Below, piece after piece: positions 1 to 9,289 of a stretch of DNA of 64,000 bases (positions are counted from its first letter, which is position 1; every line of letters starts with the position of its first letter). A model generated the notes under the pieces. The model did not search any database. It had not been told where the DNA came from and worked only from the letters and a program-made list of their open reading frames with translations. The translations under genes and the position numbers were made by a program. The stretch is from Paenibacillus sp. ACRRY. GTDB taxonomy: Bacteria; Bacillota; Bacilli; Paenibacillales; Paenibacillaceae. The stretch spans positions 1,984,001 through 2,048,000 of the forward strand of contig NZ_JAKRNM010000001.1 in NCBI RefSeq assembly GCF_022346995.1. The letters run 5' to 3'.

Positions 1-553
1 TAATGGTCTCCGCATTCACGGCGGGGTCCTTAATTCCATAAGGAGAAGCGGTAATCCAGCTGAACATGAATTTCTCGTCTTCCCCATCCTCAATCTTGCG
101 GACATCCCAGCCCGAAACAATACTTTCCCTGAGTGCCTGCTTGTCATAAAAACGGGCATCCCGTTCGGAGACTACCCTGCCCATGGAAGGGGAATATAAA
201 TATAATTTCGTTGTCCAGTTCGACGAACTTTCCTGAATACTCAGCTTGTTCTGGATCCGCTTGACCAGATTGATTGCATCGAGGTCAAAATACCGGCTAT
301 CGGTATAAATCCGGCGGAAGCTCGCAATATCCGGATCATGGATGAGAAGATTAGGCCAGGACGATAACAGCTCAATGTGCGTATTCACCTGATTTTGAAA
401 AAACTCAAGCTGGTTGCTATTGGAACGATTCAATTCATCCCTGAGTACGGCCGTCGTTTTGTGATTCGAGTACCAGTAGAGCAATACAACGGGAATTAGC
501 ATAATCAGAATCAAGATCACCATTTTGGAAAACAGATTGGTCCGGTATGACAT
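1..553 (-). CDS. Sensor histidine kinase, YesM type (N-terminal part, cut by left edge)
   Basis: The frame is open from an ATG at 553 to the left window edge, so only about 184 N-terminal residues are visible. A signal-anchor helix lies at about residues 8-27 (after MSYRTNLFSK) and is followed by an extracellular sensor region. This is the layout of the membrane kinases that pair with YesN-type regulators; the HAMP, His-kinase and ATPase domains would lie outside the window, so the kinase call rests on the N-terminal pattern only. An AAGGTGA ribosome site precedes the ATG. Two cre-like sites lie upstream (600-615, 690-705). The partner regulator is presumably off the window. A non-kinase sensor with the same N-terminal layout cannot be excluded. 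Confidence 0.62.
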   Translation of the reverse strand, partial: MSYRTNLFSKMVILILIMLIPVVLLYWYSNHKTTAVLRDELNRSNSNQLEFFQNQVNTHIELLSSWPNLLIHDPDIASFRRIYTDSRYFDLDAINLVKRIQNKLSIQESSSNWTTKLYLYSPSMGRVVSERDARFYDKQALRESIVSGWDVRKIEDGEDEKFMFSWITASPYGIKDPAVNAETI

Positions 554-599
554 TATTCATCTCACCTTGTCTAAAATTGTCGTGACATTAATTGTAATG

Positions 600-615
600 A
601 TGTAAGCGGTAAAAA
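600..615 (+). promoter_or_regulatory. cre-like site (CcpA operator candidate)
   Basis: ATGTAAGCGGTAAAAA matches the Bacillus cre consensus WTGNNARCGNWWWCAW at 15 of 16 positions; the mismatch is the C at position 14. It lies about 50 bases upstream of the partial kinase start, where CcpA binding could repress that gene. Prediction by eye only. Confidence 0.4.
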
Positions 616-689
616 CAATCACTTTTTTTGTCCATGCAGTTCTCCGCCTTCGCCCATTCACCAGAGTTAATCAAACCGGCTCATTTATA

Positions 690-705
690 GCGTAAGCGTT
701 ACCAT
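690..705 (-). promoter_or_regulatory. Second cre-like site upstream of the partial kinase
   Basis: On the minus strand, ATGGTAACGCTTACGC matches the cre consensus at 14 of 16 positions (last two differ). The core is close to that of the perfect site at 31060-31075. It lies 90 bases upstream of the other candidate at 600-615. Confidence 0.35.
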
Positions 706-759
706 ATTGAGGATAAAGGTCACAAAACCAATATTTCTGCACTAAATGCAACTTCCACA

Positions 760-788
760 TCACAAAAAAGCCAGCCTATTGGCCAGCT
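760..788 (-). terminator. Rho-independent terminator after the small membrane protein gene
   Basis: On the minus strand an 8-bp stem (AGCTGGCC / GGCTGGCT, two G-T pairs) with a four-base loop is followed by six T residues. It lies about 75 bases beyond the stop of the gene at 864-1562. Confidence 0.6.
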
Positions 789-863
789 CTTCGCGGATAA
801 CATCGCTATTGCATGCTTCTTGAAATCTGTTTCTATATGTATGTATTCATTCATTAGTGAGAC

Positions 864-1562
864 TTATGGTATGGCATAATCAAATACAATGTTCTGACCT
901 TCTACCTCCACATCCAGTACAATATCCCTAAGCTTGCCCCTGACCTGAAGCGGTGACTGTGCAGAACCTGAGAATGCAAGTTTGCCGGTGAACGTGCCAT
1001 GAGGCATGATTTCAAGATGGATCGGCTGGAGTTCAACGGACTTTAAAGCTTCGTATAAAGGATCATCCTGCTGCCTATAACTTCTCGCCAAGTCGGGCAA
1101 AATCACGGCTGCGACGGGCTGCCTGCTATAATTTTTGAGTGTGAGATCACAGCTTACTCTTGTATTTCCATCCAGAGCCACTTCGAACATGCAGGAGCTA
1201 TCATTCTGAAGATAAGATACGCCATGGATGCCAGTGGAACCCCATTTGGCGACATACATCACCTTATCCGTTATGTAGGAATAACTTAAAATAATGACCA
1301 CGACGATCAGCCAGAGCTGCCTTGCGAGCCGAGGATACGAAGACTTTATTTCTTTGCGGGTTAGATAAAAACTACATCCTAATAAACCTAGTCCTATAAA
1401 TAGCGTAATATGTACACCGCTCATGTACGCTGTGGTATAGGGGGATAACCCCATTTTGGATAACATCCGATCTCCCACCGAGTAACCCAGGTGGTGATTA
1501 AACGTAAAAATGATGGCAAAAAGCAGCAAAATCGCAGAGAACGCTAATTTCGTCCTCGACAC
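864..1562 (-). CDS. Small membrane protein of unknown function
   Basis: This gene encodes 232 residues that I do not recognise. There are about three hydrophobic helices in the first 100 residues (roughly 8-24, 48-68 and 84-100). The rest is a soluble domain of about 130 residues rich in beta-type sequence, probably outside the membrane. The start is a GTG at 1562, chosen because AGGGGGTG lies five bases upstream. The gene stands alone between a terminator of the upstream transporter operon and its own terminator. Nothing ties it functionally to the flanking sugar-uptake genes. Confidence 0.6.
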   Translation of the reverse strand: MSRTKLAFSAILLLFAIIFTFNHHLGYSVGDRMLSKMGLSPYTTAYMSGVHITLFIGLGLLGCSFYLTRKEIKSSYPRLARQLWLIVVVIILSYSYITDKVMYVAKWGSTGIHGVSYLQNDSSCMFEVALDGNTRVSCDLTLKNYSRQPVAAVILPDLARSYRQQDDPLYEALKSVELQPIHLEIMPHGTFTGKLAFSGSAQSPLQVRGKLRDIVLDVEVEGQNIVFDYAIP

Positions 1563-1630
1563 AGGAACACCCCCTATTTAGCCACCTGATTATATCATAA
1601 ATTTCCTAATTATGGTGTACAATCCATATC

Positions 1631-1679
1631 AAAAAAATAAATCAAGGCATCTTCGACTATTGCCGAAAACACCTTGATT
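1631..1679 (-). terminator. Terminator of the module A transporter operon
   Basis: Arms AATCAAGG and CCTTGATT (1640-1647 and 1672-1679) close an imperfect hairpin. On the minus strand it is followed by TTATTTTTTTGATA. It lies just after the stop of the binding-protein gene. Confidence 0.65.
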
Positions 1680-1692
1680 ATAAGAAGTACTG

Positions 1693-3216
1693 CTATTTGG
1701 CTAGGAATGCGTCGAGCTGTTCCTGTTTGGCAGCAATGATTTTATCGATACCTGCGGCCTTCAGCTTCTCCAGATACTTGGTAATCATTTCGTTTGGATC
1801 CACTGCTCCGGATGTCATGCCTGGTTTGAACTGTTTGTTTACGTTATTAACCGCTGCAATTTCGTTTTTGACGGACTGGCTGTTGAAGGTAAAACCAAGT
1901 GCAGGCGACTTGACTCCCTTGGCATTAAACTCCTTGAACTTCTCCCACTTCTGAGGATCTTCATTATCCCAGAGGAAGTTCAGGAACTGGTTGCCAAGCT
2001 GCCACTGAGCACCAGGATTATAGGTGCGGCTGTTCGCATCCACGCCTTCAGGCAGCGTGATAATATTGTCCTGACCGTCCTTTTTCACATAATGCTTGCC
2101 TTCGATTCCGAAGTTCAACAGATTATTGATTTCCTTATCCGAGTGGAGCAGGTTGATGACCTGCATCGCTTTTTCCGGCTGCTCGGAAGAACGTGAGATG
2201 GCCAGCATGGCACCGGAAGCATCCCCGGTTGTGATCGTCGGCTCTGTCATTTCAATCTGCGTCAGCGGGTATCCGACGTACCCTTCTTCTTCCTTGTCCT
2301 TCCCCGGTTTCATGCCATCCGTCCACATAAACGCTTTACCAGCCTTCGCCTGGTCTTTCGGGAAGACGTTGGAAGTTGCCGCATCGCTGTTGATGTACCC
2401 CGCTTGGTACCATTTGCGTGCCAGTGCAGCGGCCTCCTTGAATTCAGGTGTCTCCACTTCGTTCAGCACGGTCGTTGTGCCAGCTGTCTTGGAGATGACT
2501 CCAGGTACGGATGCATCACCGAGATAGTCCCAATCCAGATTCTCCAGCAATCCGTTACCATTGGTGTTCGACATATAGAATGGAGTAATGGCTGGTTCGT
2601 TTTCCTTGATTGTTTTCAGCAGAGGCTCCAGATCGGTCCACGTTTTTACCGTGGTCAGGTCAAGTTTGTATTTATCCGCGAGATCCTGACGCACCAGAAC
2701 ACCACGAGTAGCTGCCAATTCCTTGTTTGTCGGAACGCCGTAGTTCACACCATCAACCTGTGAACCTTCCAGGAAAGCAGGGTCCAGATTTTTTTTGATA
2801 TCCTGCCCATATTGATCAAGCAGGTCATTCAGGGGCAGGAACGCACCTTTGGCCACGTTGACAGTATAGTTCTGCCAAGCCGCCGTGAAAATAATGTCCG
2901 ACTTTTCTCCGGAAGAGATCATCAGATTGAGCTTGTTATCCCACTGTCCCCAGTCGATTGCGTTAATCTTGAGAGTAGCTCCGATCTTGGGCTCCATTTT
3001 TTTGTTAATTTCGGCTTCCACCAGTGCCACGTCTTTCTGTGGTGTCCCCGGATAGTACAGCGTTACTTCATACGGCTTGGCTGCGCTTTCCCCTGAACCT
3101 CCGTTTTCTGCCCCTTGTGTTGTTCCGCCTTGGTCTGATGAACATCCGGCAAGCACCAAGCTGAATGCCATAACAGCTGCCGTAAGTCGCGGCCATACCT
3201 TCATTGATTTGATCAA
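1693..3216 (-). CDS. ABC transporter solute-binding lipoprotein, LipO-like (module A)
   Basis: This is an extracellular sugar-binding lipoprotein of the family 1 solute-binding type, delivering an oligosaccharide to the two permeases encoded just upstream. A lipoprotein signal peptide with lipobox LVLAGC is followed by a Ser/Gly-rich spacer. The C-terminal part resembles the DUF3502 domain of LipO-type proteins. The best start is a TTG at 3216, because GGGAGGGG lies five bases upstream; the nearest ATG (3204) would be about 17 bases away. It is the last gene of the permease-permease-binding protein unit and is followed by a terminator. The substrate cannot be read from sequence. Confidence 0.85.
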   Translation of the reverse strand: MIKSMKVWPRLTAAVMAFSLVLAGCSSDQGGTTQGAENGGSGESAAKPYEVTLYYPGTPQKDVALVEAEINKKMEPKIGATLKINAIDWGQWDNKLNLMISSGEKSDIIFTAAWQNYTVNVAKGAFLPLNDLLDQYGQDIKKNLDPAFLEGSQVDGVNYGVPTNKELAATRGVLVRQDLADKYKLDLTTVKTWTDLEPLLKTIKENEPAITPFYMSNTNGNGLLENLDWDYLGDASVPGVISKTAGTTTVLNEVETPEFKEAAALARKWYQAGYINSDAATSNVFPKDQAKAGKAFMWTDGMKPGKDKEEEGYVGYPLTQIEMTEPTITTGDASGAMLAISRSSEQPEKAMQVINLLHSDKEINNLLNFGIEGKHYVKKDGQDNIITLPEGVDANSRTYNPGAQWQLGNQFLNFLWDNEDPQKWEKFKEFNAKGVKSPALGFTFNSQSVKNEIAAVNNVNKQFKPGMTSGAVDPNEMITKYLEKLKAAGIDKIIAAKQEQLDAFLAK

Positions 3217-3366
3217 CTGAACCCCTCCCATTAATGTTGAACTTTGAGCACACGATTTCCCCAATTCGCATGTAACCCGGATCTAACTCAGAACCTTCAC
3301 TGCATTGTATATATGCCCTTTCACTCTATCTTGGGATCATCCACTACCCCGCTGACCGGGACGGAG

Positions 3367-4275
3367 TTATCCCTTCACAGCACCCACCGTCAGACCTTTA
3401 ATAAAGTACCTTTGGAAGAACGGATAGGCCAGCACAATCGGACCGATGCCCACGACAGCCATCGCCATTTGCAGCGTCTTGTTAGGAAGATTCAACAATC
3501 CGCCCTGTGATGAAATCTGTGAAGAAACATTGGAGTTGGATGTTAGATATTGAATATCGAGCAGTGTTCGGTACATGAGGTACTGAAGACTGATCGTCCG
3601 GTTATCAGAGATAAAAATCATACTGAGATACCAATCATTCCAGTAGTTCAGCGTACTAAACAGCGCCACGGTAGCCATAACCGGTAAGGAGAGCGGCAGC
3701 ACGATACGTGTAAACGTTCGGAGCTCACCCGCTCCATCAATCCGAGCCGATTCAAGAATGGATACCGGAATGGAATTGGCGAAGAATGTCCGCATCACCA
3801 GAACGAAGAACGGTGATAACAATAACGGCAATATCAAGGCCAGAATGGAATTTTTCAGATCCAGGACATTGACATATACGAGATACCAGGGAACGAGCCC
3901 CCCGTTGAACAACATTGTGAAGAAAATAAAGAAGGCAAACCATCCGCGATAGGGCAAATCCCTTCTGGAAAGCGGGTAGGCATATAGTGCTGTCAACGCC
4001 ACGCTGGTGATGGTACCTACCACCGTCACGATGATGGAAATGCCGTAGGAATGGATAATCTGATCCATATCCTTGAACAAAAACTCATAGGCGGTCAGGC
4101 TAAACTTCTCGGGTATCAGCTTGTATCCGTTTGCAATGACGGTTGTCTCGTCCGAGAAGGAAATAGCGAAGACAAGCAAAATCGGAACGATGCAGGCTAT
4201 GGCATAGAAGATGAACATCGCGTGTATAATGGACGCGGAACGCCGCGATACAGCAAGTGGGTTACGTGATTTCAC
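3367..4275 (-). CDS. Carbohydrate ABC transporter permease, LplC type (module A)
   Basis: This is an inner-membrane permease of the CUT1 family with about six membrane helices. The cytoplasmic EAA loop is visible (ESARIDGAGELRTF), which docks the ATPase. The ending GLTVGAVKG is typical of LplC/YtcP proteins. A GTG at 4275 is preferred because GAGGAGG lies ten bases upstream; a TTG at 4296 would overlap the preceding gene's stop but lacks a ribosome site. It forms a heterodimer with the LplB-type permease encoded directly upstream. No ATPase gene is present nearby. Confidence 0.87.
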   Translation of the reverse strand: MKSRNPLAVSRRSASIIHAMFIFYAIACIVPILLVFAISFSDETTVIANGYKLIPEKFSLTAYEFLFKDMDQIIHSYGISIIVTVVGTITSVALTALYAYPLSRRDLPYRGWFAFFIFFTMLFNGGLVPWYLVYVNVLDLKNSILALILPLLLSPFFVLVMRTFFANSIPVSILESARIDGAGELRTFTRIVLPLSLPVMATVALFSTLNYWNDWYLSMIFISDNRTISLQYLMYRTLLDIQYLTSNSNVSSQISSQGGLLNLPNKTLQMAMAVVGIGPIVLAYPFFQRYFIKGLTVGAVKG

Positions 4276-4292
4276 AGCAGACTTGCCTCCTC

Positions 4293-5279
4293 TCAAAATA
4301 ATGCATTATCTTTATCCATTCTTCGGACGATCGTATTGGATACAAGCACAAGTACAAATCCGACAATAGCCTGATACAGTCCAGCCGCTGAAGACATCCC
4401 AATGTCACCACCAATGAGAAATGTGCGATAGACATAGGTATCCAGCACGTTCGTTACAGGGAACAACGCCCCCGATTCCAATGGAACCTGATAGAACAGA
4501 CTAAAGTCCGCATAGAAGATTCGGCCGATCTGGAGCAAGGTCATGATGACAATGAGCGGAACGAGAAACGGGACCGTAATAAACCGGATCTGATGCCATT
4601 TGCTTGCTCCGTCCAATACGGCGGCTTCGTAGTACTCTTCATCTATGCCTACCACAGCTGCCAGATAAATGACGGCATAGTATCCGATGTTTTTCCAGGT
4701 GTTCACAATCGGCAAAATGTACGGCCAATACTTCGGCTCCGAGTACCAGTCAATGGGCTGCCCGCCAAAGAGCTGCAGGATCGTCGAGTTCATAAAACCC
4801 GAATCCTTGCCGAGAAAGGCCAGAACCAGATAGCTAACCACGATCATGGACAAAAAGTAAGGCAGAAGCATCAGGGATTGATACAGTTTGGACATGGCTT
4901 TGTTCTTCACTTCATTCAGCAGGATCGCAAGCCCTACCCCCACAAACAGATTCAGCGCAATAAATACCGTGTTATACGCGATTGTGTTGCGTGTAATCTC
5001 CCAAGCATCACTCGTTGAGAACAGGTACTTGAAGTTATCCCAGCCGCTCCAGGGACTGCCCCAAATTCCGTCGGCGTAATTCACATTTTTGAATGCAATC
5101 AGGACGCCGAACATCGGCATATAGTTGTTTACCAGCAGAAACAGGATCCCTGGCAAAAACATAAGATACAAGACTTTGAACTTACCAAGATTGTACAATA
5201 CAGACTTCCGCTTGCGGACTGATCTATCCGTTATATCCGCTACCCGTACACCCTTGCCCGCCTGGGGTTGTGTCTTCAT
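4293..5279 (-). CDS. Carbohydrate ABC transporter permease, LplB type (module A)
   Basis: This is the partner permease of the same importer, 328 residues. It has a short charged cytoplasmic N-terminus, about six membrane helices and the EAA loop (YEAAVLDGASKWHQIRF). The ending RRMDKDNALF is typical of the LplB/YteP group. The ATG at 5279 was chosen over upstream in-frame codons because GAGGTT immediately precedes it and the family N-terminus begins here; upstream residues are Cys-rich and unlike the family. A terminator at 5431-5465 separates it from the regulator gene, so the transporter probably has its own promoter in the 150-base gap. Confidence 0.87.
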   Translation of the reverse strand: MKTQPQAGKGVRVADITDRSVRKRKSVLYNLGKFKVLYLMFLPGILFLLVNNYMPMFGVLIAFKNVNYADGIWGSPWSGWDNFKYLFSTSDAWEITRNTIAYNTVFIALNLFVGVGLAILLNEVKNKAMSKLYQSLMLLPYFLSMIVVSYLVLAFLGKDSGFMNSTILQLFGGQPIDWYSEPKYWPYILPIVNTWKNIGYYAVIYLAAVVGIDEEYYEAAVLDGASKWHQIRFITVPFLVPLIVIMTLLQIGRIFYADFSLFYQVPLESGALFPVTNVLDTYVYRTFLIGGDIGMSSAAGLYQAIVGFVLVLVSNTIVRRMDKDNALF

Positions 5280-5430
5280 AACCTCTTCTCCCTCACTCCT
5301 CTTGATTTCCTTCCTCAGGATGAAGCACCGCTGTGTATCCTGTGGTTCAAGTATAACTGCGGGGAGCTGCGGCCCAATATCTGCTGTGGTGACCTTTTCA
5401 CTAATCAAATGATGACATTTGCATGATACA

Positions 5431-5465
5431 AAACAAATAAAACAAAAGACGCAGCATGCTGCGTC
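5431..5465 (-). terminator. Terminator between regulator and transporter genes (module A)
   Basis: The perfect palindrome GACGCAGCATGCTGCGTC (5448-5465) is followed on the minus strand by TTTTGTTTTATTTGTTT. It ends the kinase-regulator transcript right after the regulator stop at 5470, so transporter transcription should start independently downstream. Confidence 0.75.
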
Positions 5466-5469
5466 AACG

Positions 5470-7083
5470 CTAGACCGTCCTGGACTGTTTGCGGAACTCC
5501 TGTGGCGTAATGCCCGTGCACTTTTTAAACATTTTCGTGAAGTGAGAGTAGTTATAGTAACCCACCTTGCCAGCAATATCCGTGACCTTTACGGTGGACT
5601 CAGACAACAGGGTTTTGGCTTTGGCTACCCGTCGCTGCAATATAAATTCTGAGAGAGACATCCCTTTTTCCTTCCGAAACAGCCGGGACAGATATGCAGG
5701 ATTGAAGCCGGCAAACGATGCCAGTTCCTCCCGCATCAGATCTTCGCCAATATGATTCTCGATATATATGCACAGTTGGTCCACAATCGTCATCGGACTG
5801 TGATCATCCGGATACAAAATCGGAATGGCACGATCAATCAGATCCAGGGACCAAAGCTTTAACTGCGGCAAGGAGCGTGTAACCATACTTTCTTCAGGCT
5901 CACGCTCACCAGGATACAGACTGCGTACGGAAACACTTTTCTGATGAAGCAGGGGATAGACCACATGCAGCATGGCATGATAGAACAGGCGCAGAATTTC
6001 AGGGGATAACTGTTCCTGGGCAGCCAGCAGCTCAAATATTTCTTCCACGCGTTCCCGAAGATCATCCACTTTGCCGGTTTCAAACAAAATTGACAGCTCC
6101 GAAAACCAGGGGATTGGCAGAAATCGGTCCTCCGGTTCCTTCCCCTGCTCATCATATACGAAGACTCCCTCAAGCTCTCTGATGTTGCGGCGCTCCATAT
6201 CCATCAGTTCGTTCAGCATACCCTGCAATTCGGTTACGGCCACGGGTGCACCTACATAACAGGACAATCGGCAATAGAAATACGTCCCACACTCCCGAAT
6301 ATACAGCTGACAATCCTGTGCCACCTGGCTTGCAACAGGTACGACCCCATCCTGCTCATACGCAAGTACGATATTCAGACCGCTATGGTCCTGAAATACT
6401 TCTCCCGGCCGATCGCCAAGTATCATCTCCCTCGCTGCATTCCGCAGGGCATATTCCAGTACCTCCTCATCACGCAAATCGAATTCTCTTACCCACTCCT
6501 CTACCGATATGACAATCGGCAGAATCCGGGCGTGCGGGTCAATTTCCGCACCATAGACTTCGGCCAACTCCTGCAGTCGCGGCTTGGTTAGGGTGACGCG
6601 CTGGGAAATGGCATCCTTCCAGAACCGCTCCGTCAGCAGTGGTTTGTGGGTTTGCCAGCGCTTGTATACGGACTCATATATTTCATTGGTACGCGAACGC
6701 TGCTCTCCGGCCTTGAGTTTATCCACAGCCTGCGTAACGACCTTAAGAAGTTGATCAGCCTGGGCAGGTTTTAGCACATAATCGAAGCTGTTTAATTTGA
6801 TCGCTGTCTGGGCGTAATCAAACAGGGCATGACCTGTCAGGAAGATCGTCAAGATGCCCGGAGCATGCTTCAGTACCCAGCTCTGCAGGTCCAGTCCGGT
6901 CTCTCCCGGCATTTCAATATCAGAGATCATGATCGAGATGGACTGGCTATGAAGCACCATTCGTGCCTCTTCCGCATCACCCGCACTAAATACCTGATCG
7001 ATGCCGGCCAAACGCCAATCAATCCCTTCAACCATGGCCTGAAGAGCATAAACCTCATCGTCCACGATTAATAAATTTCGCAT
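5470..7083 (-). CDS. Response regulator with AraC-type DNA-binding domain, YesN type (module A)
   Basis: A cytoplasmic transcription activator of 537 residues. The N-terminal receiver domain (1-120) shows the acidic pair in VDDEV, the phospho-acceptor Asp in ISDIEMPG and the conserved Lys in YVLKPAQ. A long linker region of about 300 residues follows. The C-terminal 100 residues are a double helix-turn-helix AraC domain (GFNPAYLSRLF, then GYYNYSHFTKMF). The start is ATG 7083 with GGGGGAG nine bases upstream. It lies four bases after the kinase stop, so the two are co-transcribed. Its likely target is the adjacent lplB-like promoter. Confidence 0.9.
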   Translation of the reverse strand: MRNLLIVDDEVYALQAMVEGIDWRLAGIDQVFSAGDAEEARMVLHSQSISIMISDIEMPGETGLDLQSWVLKHAPGILTIFLTGHALFDYAQTAIKLNSFDYVLKPAQADQLLKVVTQAVDKLKAGEQRSRTNEIYESVYKRWQTHKPLLTERFWKDAISQRVTLTKPRLQELAEVYGAEIDPHARILPIVISVEEWVREFDLRDEEVLEYALRNAAREMILGDRPGEVFQDHSGLNIVLAYEQDGVVPVASQVAQDCQLYIRECGTYFYCRLSCYVGAPVAVTELQGMLNELMDMERRNIRELEGVFVYDEQGKEPEDRFLPIPWFSELSILFETGKVDDLRERVEEIFELLAAQEQLSPEILRLFYHAMLHVVYPLLHQKSVSVRSLYPGEREPEESMVTRSLPQLKLWSLDLIDRAIPILYPDDHSPMTIVDQLCIYIENHIGEDLMREELASFAGFNPAYLSRLFRKEKGMSLSEFILQRRVAKAKTLLSESTVKVTDIAGKVGYYNYSHFTKMFKKCTGITPQEFRKQSRTV

Positions 7084-7087
7084 CAGT

Positions 7088-8887
7088 TCAAGCTCCCCCT
7101 TCTTCCTCTTCCATTTGGGCGGGCAGATACAGGATCACTGCGGCTCCGCCAGCATTCAGGTTTTGGAACTCCAATTTGGCTGATTCATCGTATTTCACTA
7201 GCAAGCGGTGAGCAACGTTCCAGATGCCGATGTGCTGTCCACTTGGGTCTTCCGCATACTTACCCTGCTGTAGACGCGCAAGCATGTCTTGTTCGAAGCC
7301 GACACCATTATCCTCAACTGAAATCCTTAATGTTGTGTTTTGCTGTCTATCTTCAACCTCAGTATGTGGTGGACTGGATAACGTTTTCGTTAGGTTGGCT
7401 GAGATGCGTATGACAAATGGTTCAGTACGCCTTCTAAACCCGTGAATAATGGCATTTTCCACAAAAGGCTGGAGGGTTAAAGGCGGCAGCACGTAATGAC
7501 CAAGCCCTTCATCCACGTCGAGTGAAAAATCCAGCTTACTCGGGAACCTGAGCTTCTGGATCTCCAGATAGTGACGAATGTGTTCAAGTTCTTCATCCAG
7601 CCGGATGACGCGTTTGCCTGCCCGGAGACTGAACCGAAAATAATCCGCCAGATGTCCGGCCATCTGCTGGACCAGTTCATGTTTTTGCAGTGAAGCCAGG
7701 CTATGGATAATGTTCAGGGAATTCAGGTAAAAGTGAGGGTTGATCTGCATCTGAAGCTGTTTGAATTCAGCCTCCCTGGTACGCAGCTGTTCTTCATAGA
7801 CATCGATTTTCAGATGCTGAATCTGGCTGGTCATCTGATTGAAGCTGTGTGTGACGAACTCTAATTCCGATGAAGTCGGTGGATCAAGTCTCACATCGAG
7901 TTCTCCACGACTGACTCGTCTCATCCCTTTGATTAATGTATTCATAGGTCGAAACAGCAACTGACGCAGGAAAACCAAGGCCGTGATCAAAATAACCGCG
8001 GCACCAATAGGCAGCAGACGAATAATCTGCTGAAAAAACGGCAGGTTGCGCAGCATATCCTCTTCGGGCAACAGGACAATATAGTTCATGTCGGACATCG
8101 CTGATGGCAAGCCCAGCATCAGGTACTGCCGTTCATCCCCCTTGGATGTAACCTCCGATATGACCTGGTAGGGATTCTCCAGACCGGAGAGATGTGCTGA
8201 AGCCAGCTTGATCTGCGCCGAGCTGAGGGCTGAACCGGACAGCGCTTCCCCATTGCTATCCACTATAACGGCACCTCCCCGTTCACCGGATTCAGTGAAT
8301 TGTTCGGGATGATTCAGTGCATTCATATCCACCAGCGCACCAGCGTAGAACTGCTGATTAATTCGAACCGTTTTGACCAGTGCATTCCATCCACCACCAC
8401 GTACAATGCTCCATTCTGGTCGCTGGATCTCATCGTCCAATTGCATCATCTGTACAGGCATGCTTTCCCGGACAAGTGACATTTTGACGTCATAACTGCC
8501 CGAAGTCGCCAGCAGCAGATCATCATTTACCGCATCATATAGAAAGAAGGAATCAATCAGATTGTAGAATCCGATATCTGTCATGAATTTGTTCATGATC
8601 CGCTGTTTCGTAATGATATAGTCCCCACTGCCGTACTTCAGAAAAAAAAGTGAAATGATATCCGGGTCCCGCTCGCCCAGGCTGTATAAGTACCGATTGG
8701 TCTCTTGCAGCACGCGCTCATTCTGCTCCACACTCTTCGCGAGATGATTCATGTTGGTAAGGGATACTTTGTCTCGCACAACTCGGATTGCATAGACATT
8801 GTTGTAATACAACAGCAGAAACAGCGGCAGCATGATCAGCGTTAAGCCAATTATGAATTTGAAGCGCAGTGAACGGATGAAATTCAT
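7088..8887 (-). CDS. Sensor histidine kinase, YesM type (module A)
   Basis: This is a membrane sensor kinase of 599 residues. Helices near residues 10-30 and about 285-305 flank an extracellular dCache-like sensor region; a HAMP linker follows. The phospho-acceptor His lies in QINPHFYLNSLN, the N-box in FVENAIIHGF, and the ATP-lid glycines in VEDNGVGF and GIWNVAHRL. Family members usually read PHFLYN at the His motif; here the order is PHFYLN, a conservative change. ATG 8887 is preferred (AGGGCGGG upstream). It heads the kinase-regulator operon, with a cre-like site about 45 bases upstream. Confidence 0.9.
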   Translation of the reverse strand: MNFIRSLRFKFIIGLTLIMLPLFLLLYYNNVYAIRVVRDKVSLTNMNHLAKSVEQNERVLQETNRYLYSLGERDPDIISLFFLKYGSGDYIITKQRIMNKFMTDIGFYNLIDSFFLYDAVNDDLLLATSGSYDVKMSLVRESMPVQMMQLDDEIQRPEWSIVRGGGWNALVKTVRINQQFYAGALVDMNALNHPEQFTESGERGGAVIVDSNGEALSGSALSSAQIKLASAHLSGLENPYQVISEVTSKGDERQYLMLGLPSAMSDMNYIVLLPEEDMLRNLPFFQQIIRLLPIGAAVILITALVFLRQLLFRPMNTLIKGMRRVSRGELDVRLDPPTSSELEFVTHSFNQMTSQIQHLKIDVYEEQLRTREAEFKQLQMQINPHFYLNSLNIIHSLASLQKHELVQQMAGHLADYFRFSLRAGKRVIRLDEELEHIRHYLEIQKLRFPSKLDFSLDVDEGLGHYVLPPLTLQPFVENAIIHGFRRRTEPFVIRISANLTKTLSSPPHTEVEDRQQNTTLRISVEDNGVGFEQDMLARLQQGKYAEDPSGQHIGIWNVAHRLLVKYDESAKLEFQNLNAGGAAVILYLPAQMEEEEGGA

Positions 8888-9289
8888 GGATTCCCGCCCT
8901 CTTATTCTCAATGTTTTGTTTGACTGTCCATTCTGTAAACGTTATCAAAATTAAAAAAACTTACTAATCTGTTGCTATTCAAACTACCGTTAAACTTTCC
9001 ATATTTCTTCCTTAATCGTGGCATGTTCATTGTAATCATGCTTCTTGCGTGCTGTCTATAAGATGAAGTGACCTTTCTCTGTCAGCTCTGGTGACCTGAT
9101 CACATCGTTCATTCGATATGTATCGTCTAACCAATTCTCCATTTGCAAAAAAAATCCTGCTGGTTGTCACACTCACACGTTCTCTGCAAAAATAAAGCCT
9201 TCGAGCCCTCCCCTTCTCCATGAACGCCCGGTCCTGACATGCATACGATATATCACGCCTTAGGACTAAGGTGGAAGGAGGTATGCGGT
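8888..9289. other. Divergent intergenic region between kinase operon and permease gene
   Basis: This 400-base gap separates the minus-strand kinase operon from the plus-strand permease gene, so it must hold both promoters. A cre-like site lies at 8933-8948 on the kinase side. A 61-codon minus frame inside (9036-9221) has no ribosome site and an ordinary-looking random composition; I do not accept it. No further structured element was found. Confidence 0.45.
8933..8948 (+). promoter_or_regulatory. cre-like site upstream of module A kinase operon
   Basis: CTGTAAACGTTATCAA matches the cre consensus WTGNNARCGNWWWCAW at 15 of 16 positions; only the first base differs. It lies 46 bases upstream of the kinase start codon, a place where CcpA would block the promoter. 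Confidence 0.5.

Larger units (their letters stand above)
554..863. other. Intergenic region with two cre-like sites and a terminator
   Basis: This gap lies between the partial kinase gene and the small membrane protein gene, both on the minus strand. It holds the terminator of the upstream gene (760-788) and two cre-like sites (600-615 and 690-705). No coding frame with a credible ribosome site was seen. The kinase promoter must lie here, but no convincing -35/-10 pair could be chosen by eye. Confidence 0.5.

Noticed and set aside
9036..9221. Minus-strand frame of 61 codons between the kinase operon and the permease gene
   Set aside because: No ribosome site, no hydrophobic or conserved segment; more likely chance in a divergent promoter region.
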